Positions 1-8,741 of a DNA stretch of 64,000 bases are shown here, piece after piece (position 1 is the stretch's first letter; every line of letters starts with the position of its first letter). This DNA comes from Methylocaldum szegediense (GTDB lineage Bacteria; Pseudomonadota; Gammaproteobacteria; Methylococcales; Methylococcaceae). The stretch spans positions 4,250,001-4,314,000 of the forward strand of contig NZ_OX458333.1 of the NCBI RefSeq assembly GCF_949769195.1. Direction: 5' to 3'. The notes under the pieces are model-generated. The model had not been told where the DNA came from, searched no databases, and saw only the letters and a program-made list of their open reading frames with translations. The position numbers were made by a program, and so were the translations under genes.

Positions 1-1204
1 CGGTCGCTGTGGGTTTGGCGTCGTAGACCGCCGAATTGTTGGCCATCGCGCGATGCGGATGAGCGATATAAAAATGGCCGGTCTTGGCCGTGCGCATGTC
101 TGGATCGTCGAAATCAGACAGTGAGATCAAGGCGGAGCGGCGTACTCCACCCATGCTCACCACTTCGCCGATCTTGCAGACGATATCGTGCACATCGATG
201 TTTCGTAGCCGCTTGCCTTGATTGGCGAGAATGCGGCTGCGGGTATAGTCGAGCACCGCTTTCAAAGGGCCGGGGCCGGAGCTTCGGCCGCCCATGGTGT
301 GTAGCCTAGCCCCGGCCGGGCGCAGCTCCGAATAATCGAACTCCATATCCTGGCCTTCGAACCAAGTGTGTAGCCCGAGCTTCAAGGCGTCGCACCAGCC
401 CTCCTTGCTGTCGGCGATCTTATGGACGGGACGTTTGAGACCGCTCTGGCGCTTGATGATAGGGAGCAACTGGATATTCTGGCTTTCGACGGAGAAACCG
501 ACTCCGGCACCGCACATCAGGAGATACATGATCTCCGCGAGATCGTCCAAATTGGAGGGCGCCAGGTAAGCGCAGTTGTAGGCTGCGACATGTGTCGCAC
601 GTGCCGCTTTGCCGGCCGACCACATCAGGCGCATGGACGGCATGACGCGTTGCTCGATAATCGCGCTTCGGATCTCTTCGTATTCCCGCGGTGTCAGCCG
701 GTCGCCGAGGATTTCGTGCATGAAAGCCATATAGCGATCCACCGTTTCCACCCAGGTCTCGCGGCGTCCCTCTTCGTCGATCCAGCGCGAATAAGTGCGA
801 TAGTAGATGAACTCCCCCAAAGTGCTCGAAAAGTAGCGCTTGCTGTCGTCTGCCAACTGTTTGACTTGCACCGGGACCAGCTTGCCCTTTTCGCGGATTT
901 GCGCCCTTTGATGGCGGTAGAGAATATAAGCCTTGGCGGTTTTAGGAAAATCCTGAAGGATGAGGGTCTCTTCAACCAGGTCCTGGATTTCTTCGATATG
1001 GGGAAGATGCGTGTCGGGATAGCGCCGATCGAGTTCCACAATTACCGCATCGGAAATTTGTTCCGGATCTCGCGTGAGATCGCCTTCCCCGCTGGCCTGC
1101 ATGGCGCGATAGACCGCATGGCTGATACGCGACGGATCGAAAGCCACGATCCGGCCGTCGCGTTTTCTGACCGCCGAAAACTTGCTCCGCACAGAAGGCG
1201 CCAT
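1..1204 (-). CDS. Adenosylcobalamin-dependent (class II) ribonucleoside-triphosphate reductase, N-terminal part
   Basis: Reads leftward from an ATG at 1204 and runs off the window edge still open (about 401 codons seen). Residues ~5-95 look like an ATP-cone allosteric domain (begins RDGRIVAFDPSRI). The catalytic barrel follows, with motifs AAYNCAYLAP, CGAGVGFSVE and VSMGGVRRSALISLSD, which match the B12-dependent ribonucleoside-triphosphate reductase family. The Cys in YNCAYL is the expected first cysteine of the redox pair. The family reduces ribonucleotides to deoxyribonucleotides with adenosylcobalamin as radical source, so it needs no oxygen. The thiyl-radical Cys and C-terminal Cys pair lie outside the window. 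Family assignment is firm; completeness cannot be judged. Confidence 0.9.
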   Translation of the reverse strand, partial: MAPSVRSKFSAVRKRDGRIVAFDPSRISHAVYRAMQASGEGDLTRDPEQISDAVIVELDRRYPDTHLPHIEEIQDLVEETLILQDFPKTAKAYILYRHQRAQIREKGKLVPVQVKQLADDSKRYFSSTLGEFIYYRTYSRWIDEEGRRETWVETVDRYMAFMHEILGDRLTPREYEEIRSAIIEQRVMPSMRLMWSAGKAARATHVAAYNCAYLAPSNLDDLAEIMYLLMCGAGVGFSVESQNIQLLPIIKRQSGLKRPVHKIADSKEGWCDALKLGLHTWFEGQDMEFDYSELRPAGARLHTMGGRSSGPGPLKAVLDYTRSRILANQGKRLRNIDVHDIVCKIGEVVSMGGVRRSALISLSDFDDPDMRTAKTGHFYIAHPHRAMANNSAVYDAKPTAT

Positions 1205-1796
1205 GGCGTTACCTCTTGGCTTCCAGCCTACTTCTCAATTGATCGAAAGGCTATACGGGCTGCACGATGTTGTCATCAAGCTTCGAAAGATGCCAATCCG
1301 GAACGTCGCTTTGGTCGCTTTGATAGGCGCCTACGCCCGACACTGGGCTGTTCCTGGGAAGGCGCCAGGTACATCCTCGCGAGACCTTATCCTCGAACAT
1401 CTGTTCGATGGGGTCCAGAGACCGTTTGGACTAACAGCCGGGCGAGGGTATGCGCTGGCGAAATTCTCCCCTCCTTGCCGCGACGTTTGCGATTTGCCGC
1501 GTTTCGGACCTGAAAGTTACGTCCTCGCAAGCTTATCCGACAGGTTAGGGTGAAGGGAGTTTCCGCGGATGGACTTTCCGTTAGGCCTCGAGCGCTGGCG
1601 TGAAACCACATCTTTAAAATCATGCCCATGCCAAGCGCGGCGGTGTTCCAGCTGAGCGCTGCGCGGGGTTATACCTGTTGCGAGATGCTTGAGCACAGGC
1701 CGGGTGCCGAGTCGGTGAGCAAAGGAGCCAAGTGGTTTCAGGGCGAAAGGCGGTTGTCTGCCGCGGAGCATGAGTTGCCGCTGTCGCCGGTACCCA
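1205..1796. other. Intergenic region upstream of the ribonucleotide reductase
   Basis: No convincing gene. I looked on the minus strand for a cobalamin riboswitch because the downstream enzyme uses B12. A short hairpin-like sequence (GCCC-AGTGT-CGGGC on the minus strand, about 1335-1350) is present, but no convincing B12 box. No NrdR box was recognised. Confidence 0.4.
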
Positions 1797-2216
1797 TCAA
1801 TTCTCCCGAACAACTCGGCTTCCGGACGCGAGATCGTGCCAGCTACGTGCTTGCGAATCGAACACGATCCAAAGGAAGCCGAGCCCCATCAGACCAAAGG
1901 AGATCAACCCGCACACGAATCGAATCGAAGCCTGACCCCAGGAGATGGGATTGCCGGCTGTCGTGCAGAGGCGAATTTTCCAGGCGCGCATGCCCAGGGT
2001 TTGTCCCCCGTGGGTCCAAAACCAACCGAAAAACGCGAAGCTGACTAGCACGAGATAGGCACTGTAAAGTCCGTGGTTCGGTCGAAAGGCTTCTCCGCCA
2101 TTGAGCGGCAACAGCACGAGCGTTGCGGCGAAGAGTACCGCGACCAGCACCACGAGATCGTAAAAAAAGGCTGCCAGGCGACGTAACAGGCCAGCAGGAA
2201 CGCAGTTTGATGTCAT
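1797..2216 (-). CDS. RDD-family integral membrane protein
   Basis: 139 residues with about three hydrophobic segments (roughly 16-36, 47-67 and 100-122). The three signature elements of the RDD family are present: an N-terminal Arg/Asp region (GLLRRLAAFFYDLVV), the central QTLGMRAWKIRL with its Arg, and the C-terminal WHDLASGSRVV Asp. The family's role is poorly defined; some members are linked to ion transport. It stands alone: the next gene in this direction, the reductase, starts about 590 bp away. Family assignment is good; function is unknown. Confidence 0.8.
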   Translation of the reverse strand: MTSNCVPAGLLRRLAAFFYDLVVLVAVLFAATLVLLPLNGGEAFRPNHGLYSAYLVLVSFAFFGWFWTHGGQTLGMRAWKIRLCTTAGNPISWGQASIRFVCGLISFGLMGLGFLWIVFDSQARSWHDLASGSRVVREN

Positions 2217-2419
2217 GAGCTCAGTCGAAAGCTGTGGCGTGTAACTTGGCCAGATGCAGAATGAGGAGCAAGGTGTGGGAGAATCTTGTGCACAGTTTTT
2301 GCATTAACTATTGATGAGCGGTTTTTTCGGAATTTGGTACTAAATCACATCATCATTTGTCGCCCGCGTATAAGCTAGACATCGGGTGACTGGAACCGGT
2401 GCGAAGGCAGGATGACCGC

Positions 2420-2653
2420 TCAACGAACACCTGGTTTATCGTCGTCAGGCAACGACAAGCGTCTCGAATTTTCGCGAGCAGCCGATTTGGCGCCAAAGAA
2501 CATCGAGAGATAAACCAGAAGTGCGACTAGCAGCACGGAAAGCGTGATCGGTGGGCGTACCATCGGCAAGAACAGCAGAATCACAAAGGTTGCGACCAAA
2601 GCACTGGCATGGATCGGAAAAGCAAGGAATACGTCGAGTCTAGGTTTGAACAT
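2420..2653 (-). CDS. Small two-helix membrane protein, hypothetical
   Basis: 77 residues. The ATG at 2653 is preceded on the minus strand by AGGAGA at good spacing, which supports translation. Two hydrophobic stretches cover about residues 8-30 and 34-53. They are followed by a charged tail (RENSRRLSLPDDDKPG), probably cytoplasmic. It is divergent from the diguanylate cyclase gene. I do not recognise the family. Confidence 0.55.
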   Translation of the reverse strand: MFKPRLDVFLAFPIHASALVATFVILLFLPMVRPPITLSVLLVALLVYLSMFFGAKSAARENSRRLSLPDDDKPGVR

Positions 2654-2771
2654 GTATCTCCTCTTCCAGAGTTTGTTGCAATTGTGGGTCCGTGGAGATG
2701 TGGAGTCTTATTTTCTCTTCGGACAAGATCGCCATTCCGGTGGCATTCCAAGAACCCTCGAGGCCGGGAAG

Positions 2772-4400
2772 TTGGCAGCGAATAGTAGCACGAAAGCGAC
2801 GCAGCCCGCGTTGTTGCTGCAGAAGGGGATCGTCGAACTCATTGTCAAGCGGTTCTCGTTGTATGCGTTATTGACGATCTGCTGGCTGCTGATCGCCTGC
2901 GCAGGATTGGCGTTCGCCATTTTTCTCGACATCCACCGGCATACCCAGCAGTTTTCCGAAACATCCGCACTGATTCAGGCGCAACTGGCCTCACAACTTC
3001 GCCGCCATATCGATGCGACCCACGGTTTTGCTGCCTTCCTGAAAGTTCAAGAGCCCTTGACTCAGGAGAAAGTGGCACGCTACACACGTTTGATTACGGA
3101 ACAGGATCCGGGCATCTACTTCATGGGCATCGTTCCGGCATTCGATATCGAGGAAGTGGACGGGTTCGAAGCCTTGCGGCTACAAAAAGACGTTCGCAAT
3201 GGTTCCCGCGCCCGCGCTTTTTCCGATGCGGAGAACCGTCTGGTTCGGGTTGCGGCCGCCGGCAATCCGCTCTTCTATTCTCCGAATTCCGCAGAGTTGT
3301 ACGATAACAAGCTTCCGAAATCGCCGACTATTGGTTTCGATTTCCTCTCTATACTCAAGAATGCTTTCCAAAACACCGCGGCATCCCGGGAAATTACCGC
3401 TACCCACGCTTTCCTCCTGGATGACGGCGAGTGGGGATACGCCCTGATCGAACCGGTAAGCCTAGCGGACGGGGTAAGCTTCGCGGTAGTGATCTGCAGG
3501 ATAAATGCACTGCTCCACCTGCCTTCCGATTCCGTATCGCTCGCGCTAAGCCTTTTCGGGACACTGCATGCCGATACGTCCCCAAGCGACAGATTGATAC
3601 ACCGGCAGGCGACGCCGGTAAGCGCCCTAGAGTCTGCGTTGTTTCCCAAACTGATTTTCCGCAGTTCTTTCGGCGATCCGGAAAAGCTGTTTCGGCTCGA
3701 ACTCGAACGTCAGTTGGGGTGGGCTGATCTGGACTGGAGCCGGCTGCATTTGATCTTGGTGGAATCTTTGGCATTCCTGCTCGTTTTTCTGGTCGTCGCC
3801 AGAATCCACGACCGTTATGAACGGCGTAAGCTCGAAGAGGGCAACAGACTGTTTCTGTTAGCCAATTTCGATCCGTTGACGGGACTGCCCAATCGCCAGC
3901 TATTCATGGACCGTCTGGATCAGGCCTTGGCTGCGGCGAATCGTTCGAATCAGAAGTTAGCCTTGCTTTACCTCGATCTGGACGGTTTCAAGCAGATCAA
4001 TGACTACTACGGGCATCACATGGGGGATAAGGTCTTGCAACGTGCCGCGCGGATTTTTCAGCGCTCCGTTCGGGAGACGGATACCGTCGGTCGGCTTGGA
4101 GGAGATGAGTTCGTGGTGCTCTTGCAGAGTGTTGGAGACCGTAGCGGTGCAGAGTCGGTGGCCCGGAAAATCAAGGAAGCCTTTTCTCAGCTGGCAGGGG
4201 AGATAAATGACATGCACAAGGGCATGCCCATCCTGGGGACCAGCGTGGGCATAGCAGTTTACCCGGAAGACGGTTCGACCGCCGCAGAGCTGTTGAAGGC
4301 TGCCGATCAGTCGATGTATCGGGACAAGGCTGTCGGCAAATGCCAACAGAGTTCGACCGCCGAGCTCGTGGCCCTGGATTGTCCCCCGGCGTCGTGGTGA
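2772..4400 (+). CDS. CHASE-domain sensor diguanylate cyclase (GGDEF)
   Basis: Predicted inner-membrane enzyme making cyclic di-GMP from two GTP. An N-terminal membrane helix (ALLTICWLLIACAGLAFAIF) is followed by a periplasmic CHASE domain (HGFAAFLKVQ, QDPGIYFMGIVPAF), a second helix (LILVESLAFLLVFLVVARI) and a C-terminal GGDEF domain. The active-site motif is intact (RLGGDEFVVL). RETD five residues before it is the product-inhibition I-site. No EAL domain follows. The start is unresolved: the frame is open back to 2544 with an ATG at 2652, but that would butt against the divergent small gene. TTG 2772 has a GAGG eight bases upstream. The ligand is unknown. Confidence 0.85.
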   Translation: MAANSSTKATQPALLLQKGIVELIVKRFSLYALLTICWLLIACAGLAFAIFLDIHRHTQQFSETSALIQAQLASQLRRHIDATHGFAAFLKVQEPLTQEKVARYTRLITEQDPGIYFMGIVPAFDIEEVDGFEALRLQKDVRNGSRARAFSDAENRLVRVAAAGNPLFYSPNSAELYDNKLPKSPTIGFDFLSILKNAFQNTAASREITATHAFLLDDGEWGYALIEPVSLADGVSFAVVICRINALLHLPSDSVSLALSLFGTLHADTSPSDRLIHRQATPVSALESALFPKLIFRSSFGDPEKLFRLELERQLGWADLDWSRLHLILVESLAFLLVFLVVARIHDRYERRKLEEGNRLFLLANFDPLTGLPNRQLFMDRLDQALAAANRSNQKLALLYLDLDGFKQINDYYGHHMGDKVLQRAARIFQRSVRETDTVGRLGGDEFVVLLQSVGDRSGAESVARKIKEAFSQLAGEINDMHKGMPILGTSVGIAVYPEDGSTAAELLKAADQSMYRDKAVGKCQQSSTAELVALDCPPASW

Positions 4401-5371
4401 AGCCTGCCACGCTGTCGTACAGCTTTGCACCAAGACCTCGCTAACACGATCAGGGCGACCAGACCGATATTTACGGGCCGGACTAATCGCCTGACCATTG
4501 GGTCGCAGAAACTACCGTGGCGATGCCGAGCGGCTTCAGAGCCTCCCGCGAACGGCTTTCCGGGTTGCGAAGCAATACCCCGTTGAGTCCGTGCATCGCC
4601 ACGTAGCGAGGACCGACTGGGCTGACTCGAGTCGCACAGGTTCAAAGTTCTTGGAGCCGGTTCGACCTTCGCCGGTGTGCGACCGACTGCGAAGCTGTCT
4701 GCGAGGCTCGGATTCGGTTCGATCGCGGTTGTTGAGCGCATGATGATCGCCGCGCCAACTCGCGTGGCTGTTCGCCATACTCGGCGCTCGAACAGCGAGG
4801 CCAGCCAACCTCCGCCGGTCAGAACGCAAAAGATCATGATGATAGGCTTTTGCTTATCGATACGGCTTTCAGTAAAGATTCACCGCGTTCTAACTCTTCC
4901 TGCCTGACGATAGGGTGGCCTGTTTCCAGATAGCAAACATCTTTGCCGGAGACCAAGAAGGACGTCCAGCGCATGCCACCGAACGGCGGGTTCGATAAAC
5001 CGGCCGTTTTTCGTTGCGACCTATCCGGACAAAACCGAAATAGCCATCACCGCAGCGGTGGTGACGAGGCGTTCTAAACGCTCTTCCTTAGACTTAGAGA
5101 GGATTTCGTCGCCGACCCGGAGTCTCGAACGGATCGTCAAACCTAACGTCCACGATCGGCTTTTCCGCAATCCGCGGCTTAACCTAAGTAGGCTTTCATA
5201 GGTGCACAAACCTATATCTTCGGCTCGTCGTCCGTTACACCATTTACGTACCAATACGGTGGCGGGAACCGATTGAAACATGACTTTCTCGAAGGGGTAA
5301 AATCGCCTGACACGGCAGACCGATGCGGTGCCCGGTGGACGTTTTCCTGAACGGTAAAGGAGATTGCCGAC
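4401..5371. other. Long intergenic region without a recognisable gene
   Basis: About 970 bp. Open frames on both strands have protein sequences unlike any family I know and no ribosome-binding sites. It could be decayed coding DNA or hold a small RNA, but I see no terminator-like hairpin with a T-run. Confidence 0.4.
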
Positions 5372-5644
5372 ATGGACTACATCGATATTGCTCAAATCGT
5401 GGAAGAGTGCACGCGAGCCGAAGCCCTGCAACGCCTGAAGGCGTCGGTGGCCGAGAACGAACAGCAAGTGACCGATCCCGAGCGCGGTCTGGTAGTCTGC
5501 CTCGATTGCGAGGCCCCCATTCCGTTGGAGCGCCTCGCGGCCAACCCCCGAGCCGTACGCTGCATCGATTGCCAGTTGGAGTACGACCGCGAGCAGCAGC
5601 ACGAAGCCCGGTTGTATCCCAGTTTCGATGACTGGGATCCGTGA
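5372..5644 (+). CDS. DksA/TraR-family C4 zinc-finger protein, short form
   Basis: 90 residues. The start is supported by AAGGAG upstream of the ATG. A C4 zinc finger (CLDC, then CIDC 22 residues on) is typical of the DksA/TraR family. Those proteins reach RNA polymerase through the secondary channel and alter promoter output. It lacks the long coiled-coil of full DksA, so it is closer in size to TraR (about 73 residues) and phage-type members. The gene stands alone, with a divergence-free gap of 220 bp to the next gene. The ending is acidic (SFDDWDP). Family assignment is good; the target promoters are unknown. Confidence 0.8.
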   Translation: MDYIDIAQIVEECTRAEALQRLKASVAENEQQVTDPERGLVVCLDCEAPIPLERLAANPRAVRCIDCQLEYDREQQHEARLYPSFDDWDP

Positions 5645-5864
5645 TGCCTTCGACGCTCCCTATCGATCGACCGGTGGTTGCCTTGTGGTCGCGGAACCGG
5701 CGAATGCCCGGCCGGATTCGCAATTTGCCGTGAGGCGGTCACTTGGTCATGGGTCAGTTGATCTGCAGGGCATCGGCATATTCGGAGCCAGGGCGGGCAC
5801 GGCGGTGTCTCACATGCATCGAGTATTCGGTCACAAGTGTTTTACATGACAAAAAAGAAGTCTT

Positions 5865-6701
5865 ATGTGGTCCTCCGATTGTAAGGATGGTGCCCTAAGC
5901 ATTGCCGATTCGGCAGCTGCCGAGGACACCGTTCCGGGTCAGCCGAGTAAGGAGGAATTCCTAGCGATGCTGGCCCACGAATTGCGCAACCCATTGGCTT
6001 CTATCCGCAACGCGGTCGAAGTATTGCGCCGCCTGAATTTGCAAGAGCCGAGAGCGGAATGGGCGCGCGAGGTGGTGGACCGTCAGGCAGCCCAGTTGGC
6101 CCGAATGATCGACGATCTTCTCGATATGTCCAGGATTACCCGGGGCAAAATTACGTTGCGTCCGGTTTCACTCAATCTGGCTGTCGTGATCGTTCGGGCG
6201 GTCGAGGTCAACTTGCCTCTGATCAAAGCCCGGCGGCTCAAGCTTTTCATCGAATCGGAGCCGCTCGATATCGAATTGGAAGGCGACGAGGTTCGTCTAA
6301 CCCAGGCACTGGCCAATATTCTCAATAACGCCGCCAAATACAGTTACGAGGAAGGCCGGATTTGGCTTTCGGTGAAAATCGAGTCAGACGAGGCGGCGAT
6401 CCGAATCAAGGACGAAGGGATTGGCATAGCGCCCGAGCTTCTCCCTTATATCTTCGATCTGTTTACGCAAGGCCCGAGAACCTTGGATCGCACCCAGGGT
6501 GGCCTAGGTATAGGGCTTTCGCTAGTAAGAAGCCTGATCGGAATGCATGGAGGGCGAGTGGCGGTTTCCAGCGCGGGTGAAGGTCAGGGTGCCGAGTTTG
6601 TCGTGTGGTTGCCGCTTCGGCGTGAGCGAAGCCCGATTTCGGATCGCGAGCGCTACGACTCCTCCGCGACGTGGTCCCGCTTAAACTTCCTAGCAACGTG
6701 A
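5865..6701 (+). CDS. Soluble sensor histidine kinase lacking a sensor domain
   Basis: 278 residues, made almost only of the transmitter: HisKA with the phospho-acceptor His in LAMLAHELRNPL (about residue 42), then HATPase_c with N-box (ANILNNAAKY), G1 (DEGIGIAP) and G2 (GGLGIGLSLV). No membrane helix, PAS or GAF domain precedes it, and no receiver follows. Its transmitter closely resembles that of the large kinase at 52045-54720 (RNPLA-IRNAV, WAR-VVDRQ, DDLLD-SRI-RGKI shared), so the two are probably paralogues. No response regulator is adjacent. It may be a partner kinase, or a truncated duplicate. Confidence 0.8.
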   Translation: MWSSDCKDGALSIADSAAAEDTVPGQPSKEEFLAMLAHELRNPLASIRNAVEVLRRLNLQEPRAEWAREVVDRQAAQLARMIDDLLDMSRITRGKITLRPVSLNLAVVIVRAVEVNLPLIKARRLKLFIESEPLDIELEGDEVRLTQALANILNNAAKYSYEEGRIWLSVKIESDEAAIRIKDEGIGIAPELLPYIFDLFTQGPRTLDRTQGGLGIGLSLVRSLIGMHGGRVAVSSAGEGQGAEFVVWLPLRRERSPISDRERYDSSATWSRLNFLAT

Positions 6702-6740
6702 CGGTCAAAGGTCTCGATTTTGGTTGCTTTCTCTACATGC

Positions 6741-6766
6741 AAGCCGGACGATGTCCGGCTTTTTTG
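6741..6766 (+). terminator. Rho-independent terminator
   Basis: An eight-base stem AGCCGGAC/GTCCGGCT with a three-base loop followed by a run of six T. It ends the histidine kinase gene and separates it from the convergent norR. Confidence 0.85.
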
Positions 6767-6809
6767 CGTTCTTAGCACTACGCTCTGGGTGATGTTTCTA
6801 ATGGCAGCA

Positions 6810-8384
6810 TCAACCCGTCCGTCTTAGCGGTTTCAGTCCGAGCCGCCTTGCGAGACGATGCAGGTTGCCCCGATCCAGACCTAAGCGGCGGGCGGTTTCC
6901 GACCAATTGAAGCGACATTCGCCCAGCGTCTTGAGGATTAGTTGGCGCTGAAAATCGTCCACCGCGCGCGTCAGAGAGATCGAGCCCGGCCCTGGTGGCA
7001 TGCCGCCCTTGGCGTCCATGTTTCGGAGAACCTCGGGCCCGATATCCAAATCGTCCGGCTGTAAGGTTAGCGAGCGTCCGCGTTCCGCCGACGCGCGCAG
7101 GGCGGCGCGGAGAATGACGTGTTCGAGCTCCCGTACGTTTCCGGGCCAAGAATAGGCTGTCAACACTTCGATCGTTGCGGGTGCAAGGTTAATTCGGTCC
7201 AGGCCTAAACGGGTCCGGGCCTGATCCAGAAAATGGCCGGCCAAGGGCGCGATATCGGAGGGTCTTTCCCGCAGCGGAGGTACGTGCAAAGGATATACGC
7301 TGAGCCGATGGTAAAGGTCAGCGCGGAATCTTCCAGCCTTCACTTCTTCGGCGAGCTGCCGATTTGTCGCCGCAATGATTCGGACGTCCGCCCGGTGGCT
7401 TTTGTCCGAGCCGAGGCGCTGAATTTCGCCGAACTGCAAGGCGCGCAGCAGCTTCGCCTGGACGGAGAGCGGCAGTTCGCCGACTTCGTCCAGAAACAGA
7501 GTGCCTCCCTCCGCTAATTCGAATTTGCCGGCCCGATCGGTGCTAGCACCGGTAAAAGCGCCGCGGACATGCCCGAATAATTCGCTTTCGGCCAGCGTTT
7601 CCGGGAGTGCCGCGCAGTTCACGTACACAAGAGGCTGGTCAGAGCGCAGGGACTGCGCGTGTATGACGCGGGCGACCACCTCCTTGCCGACCCCGGTTTC
7701 CCCTGTGATCAGGACCGTAAGATCGGATCGGGCGACAATGCCGATGTTGCGCTTCAGTTCCTGCAAAGCAGGACTGTCGCCGATGAGCTGTCCGCCGCCA
7801 CGTTGCAGGGCTTCGTTCACCAGCTCGCTGGTTACCAGTTCGCGATGTTTGGCCAACCGTTCGAGCGCACTGATGAAGGACTCGTGGCGAAGCGCCACCG
7901 TTGCTATAGCGGCGAAAGTCTGGAAAACGTCATCGTGAAGGCCGTCGAAGGCGCCTGGGTTCAAGGCATCCGCCGACAATACTCCGAGTAGGGTGTTTTC
8001 GTTGTAAAGGCTACAACCGATACAGGAATGTACCCGCAAACTACCGCCGGCGTCGTTCAGCAACAGCGAATCGTAGGGATCGGGTCTTGGGTCGTCGGGT
8101 GGGAATCGGACTGGCGTTCTCGAACTGAGTATCGCCGCGAACCGGGGATGTTGTTCTGGATGAAATTGGCGTCCCATGACCTCCGGCGAGAGACCCCGGG
8201 TGGCCACGGGCACGAGTACCCCGTCTTGAAACCGCAACACGGCACAAGCGTGATTTCCCGTCACCTTGGCGAAAATTTCGAGAAACCCCTCGATCCGCTC
8301 CTTCATCGAGAGATTGGCCGTGAGGCTCAAGACGGCTTCGCGAATCGCACTCTCGATGGTTCTTATCTTTGAGCGTTCGGTCAT
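6810..8384 (-). CDS. norR: NorR-type nitric oxide-responsive sigma-54 activator
   Basis: 524 residues with the three NorR domains in order: GAF (about 20-175), sigma-54 AAA+ (about 205-430) and a Fis-type HTH at the C-terminus (SETARRLGLDRGNLHRLARRL). The AAA+ domain has Walker A GETGVGKE, the sigma-54 contact loop GAFTGA and NVRELEH. In the GAF domain, His119, Cys121, Asp102, Asp105 and Asp139 occur where E. coli NorR places non-haem iron ligands, by alignment from memory. NorR binds NO at that iron and then activates sigma-54 polymerase. Three palindromic sites lie upstream, two within 40 bp of its own start, so autoregulation is likely. No NO reductase or flavorubredoxin gene is next to it. 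Confidence 0.88.
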   Translation of the reverse strand: MTERSKIRTIESAIREAVLSLTANLSMKERIEGFLEIFAKVTGNHACAVLRFQDGVLVPVATRGLSPEVMGRQFHPEQHPRFAAILSSRTPVRFPPDDPRPDPYDSLLLNDAGGSLRVHSCIGCSLYNENTLLGVLSADALNPGAFDGLHDDVFQTFAAIATVALRHESFISALERLAKHRELVTSELVNEALQRGGGQLIGDSPALQELKRNIGIVARSDLTVLITGETGVGKEVVARVIHAQSLRSDQPLVYVNCAALPETLAESELFGHVRGAFTGASTDRAGKFELAEGGTLFLDEVGELPLSVQAKLLRALQFGEIQRLGSDKSHRADVRIIAATNRQLAEEVKAGRFRADLYHRLSVYPLHVPPLRERPSDIAPLAGHFLDQARTRLGLDRINLAPATIEVLTAYSWPGNVRELEHVILRAALRASAERGRSLTLQPDDLDIGPEVLRNMDAKGGMPPGPGSISLTRAVDDFQRQLILKTLGECRFNWSETARRLGLDRGNLHRLARRLGLKPLRRTG

Positions 8385-8399
8385 ACTCGAAGATTCGTA

Positions 8400-8410
8400 G
8401 TCACTTTGAC
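8400..8410. promoter_or_regulatory. Putative NorR enhancer site 1
   Basis: GTCACTTTGAC, a perfect GTCA-N3-TGAC palindrome that fits the GT-N7-AC pattern known for NorR. It lies 16 bp upstream of the norR start codon, so binding here could also repress norR. Confidence 0.7.
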
Positions 8411-8415
8411 AAGAA

Positions 8416-8434
8416 TGCTGTCAGAATGACAGCA
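8416..8434. promoter_or_regulatory. Putative NorR enhancer site 2
   Basis: GTCAGAATGAC (8420-8430) inside a longer inverted repeat with eight-base arms TGCTGTCA/TGACAGCA. Its centre is exactly 20 bp from site 1, about two helical turns, so the two sites lie on the same face of the DNA. Confidence 0.7.
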
Positions 8435-8542
8435 ATTCCATCCTTTTTCAATTCGGCTTTCGTTCCGGAGCACTCCAGCGCACGAGCCCTTATCTTCGGG
8501 CGTCGGACGCCGCGGCCTGCCGCCGAACGATTTCGAGTCGAT

Positions 8543-8553
8543 GTCAATATGAC
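8543..8553. promoter_or_regulatory. Putative NorR enhancer site 3
   Basis: GTCAATATGAC, the third GTCA-N3-TGAC copy in the divergent region. It is centred about 86 bp upstream of the start expected from the -24/-12 promoter, a usual distance for a sigma-54 enhancer. E. coli norR-norVW also carries three sites. Confidence 0.7.
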
Positions 8554-8606
8554 GACGCCTGGGTGATCGTGATCAAAATATCGAATCAAATCAAAGGGAT
8601 ATATCA

Positions 8607-8622
8607 TGGCAGGGATTTTGCT
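8607..8622 (+). promoter_or_regulatory. Sigma-54 (-24/-12) promoter
   Basis: TGGCAGGGATTTTGCT matches the sigma-54 consensus TGGCACG-N4-TTGCW at all fixed positions except the C of the -24 box, with correct spacing. Transcription should start near 8634, giving a leader of about 108 nt before the lipoprotein gene. An A/T-rich stretch (8575-8605) between site 3 and the promoter could hold a bending site for IHF, but no clean consensus is present. Confidence 0.75.
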
Positions 8623-8741
8623 CAAGAGCGTGCAAGGCGTAGCCGATCAGGTATCCCCACGGTACGCCCGGACGAATTTCACTTGGCAGAGCGGCGTTCC
8701 ATGGCCGCAAATATTTCACGGGCTCTAGTGATCACCACCCT

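Noticed and set aside
422-1513. Long plus-strand reading frame over the ribonucleotide reductase
   Set aside because: It is a shadow of the real minus-strand gene, whose class II reductase motifs are clear; the plus-strand protein has no family features.
1205-1600. Cobalamin riboswitch upstream of the B12-dependent ribonucleotide reductase
   Set aside because: Short G/C-rich hairpins are present on the minus strand, but no B12 box and no conserved core of the riboswitch could be matched.
4307-4837. 176-residue minus-strand frame that might be a secreted protein
   Set aside because: No signal-peptide logic, no ribosome-binding site, and no PEP-CTERM or other sorting motif; part of it overlaps the 3' end of the GGDEF gene.
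8685-8702. Second -24/-12-like sequence (TTGGCAGAGCGGCGTTC)
   Set aside because: The -24 half is good, but the GC of the -12 half is missing at the required spacing. The site at 8607-8622 is far better.
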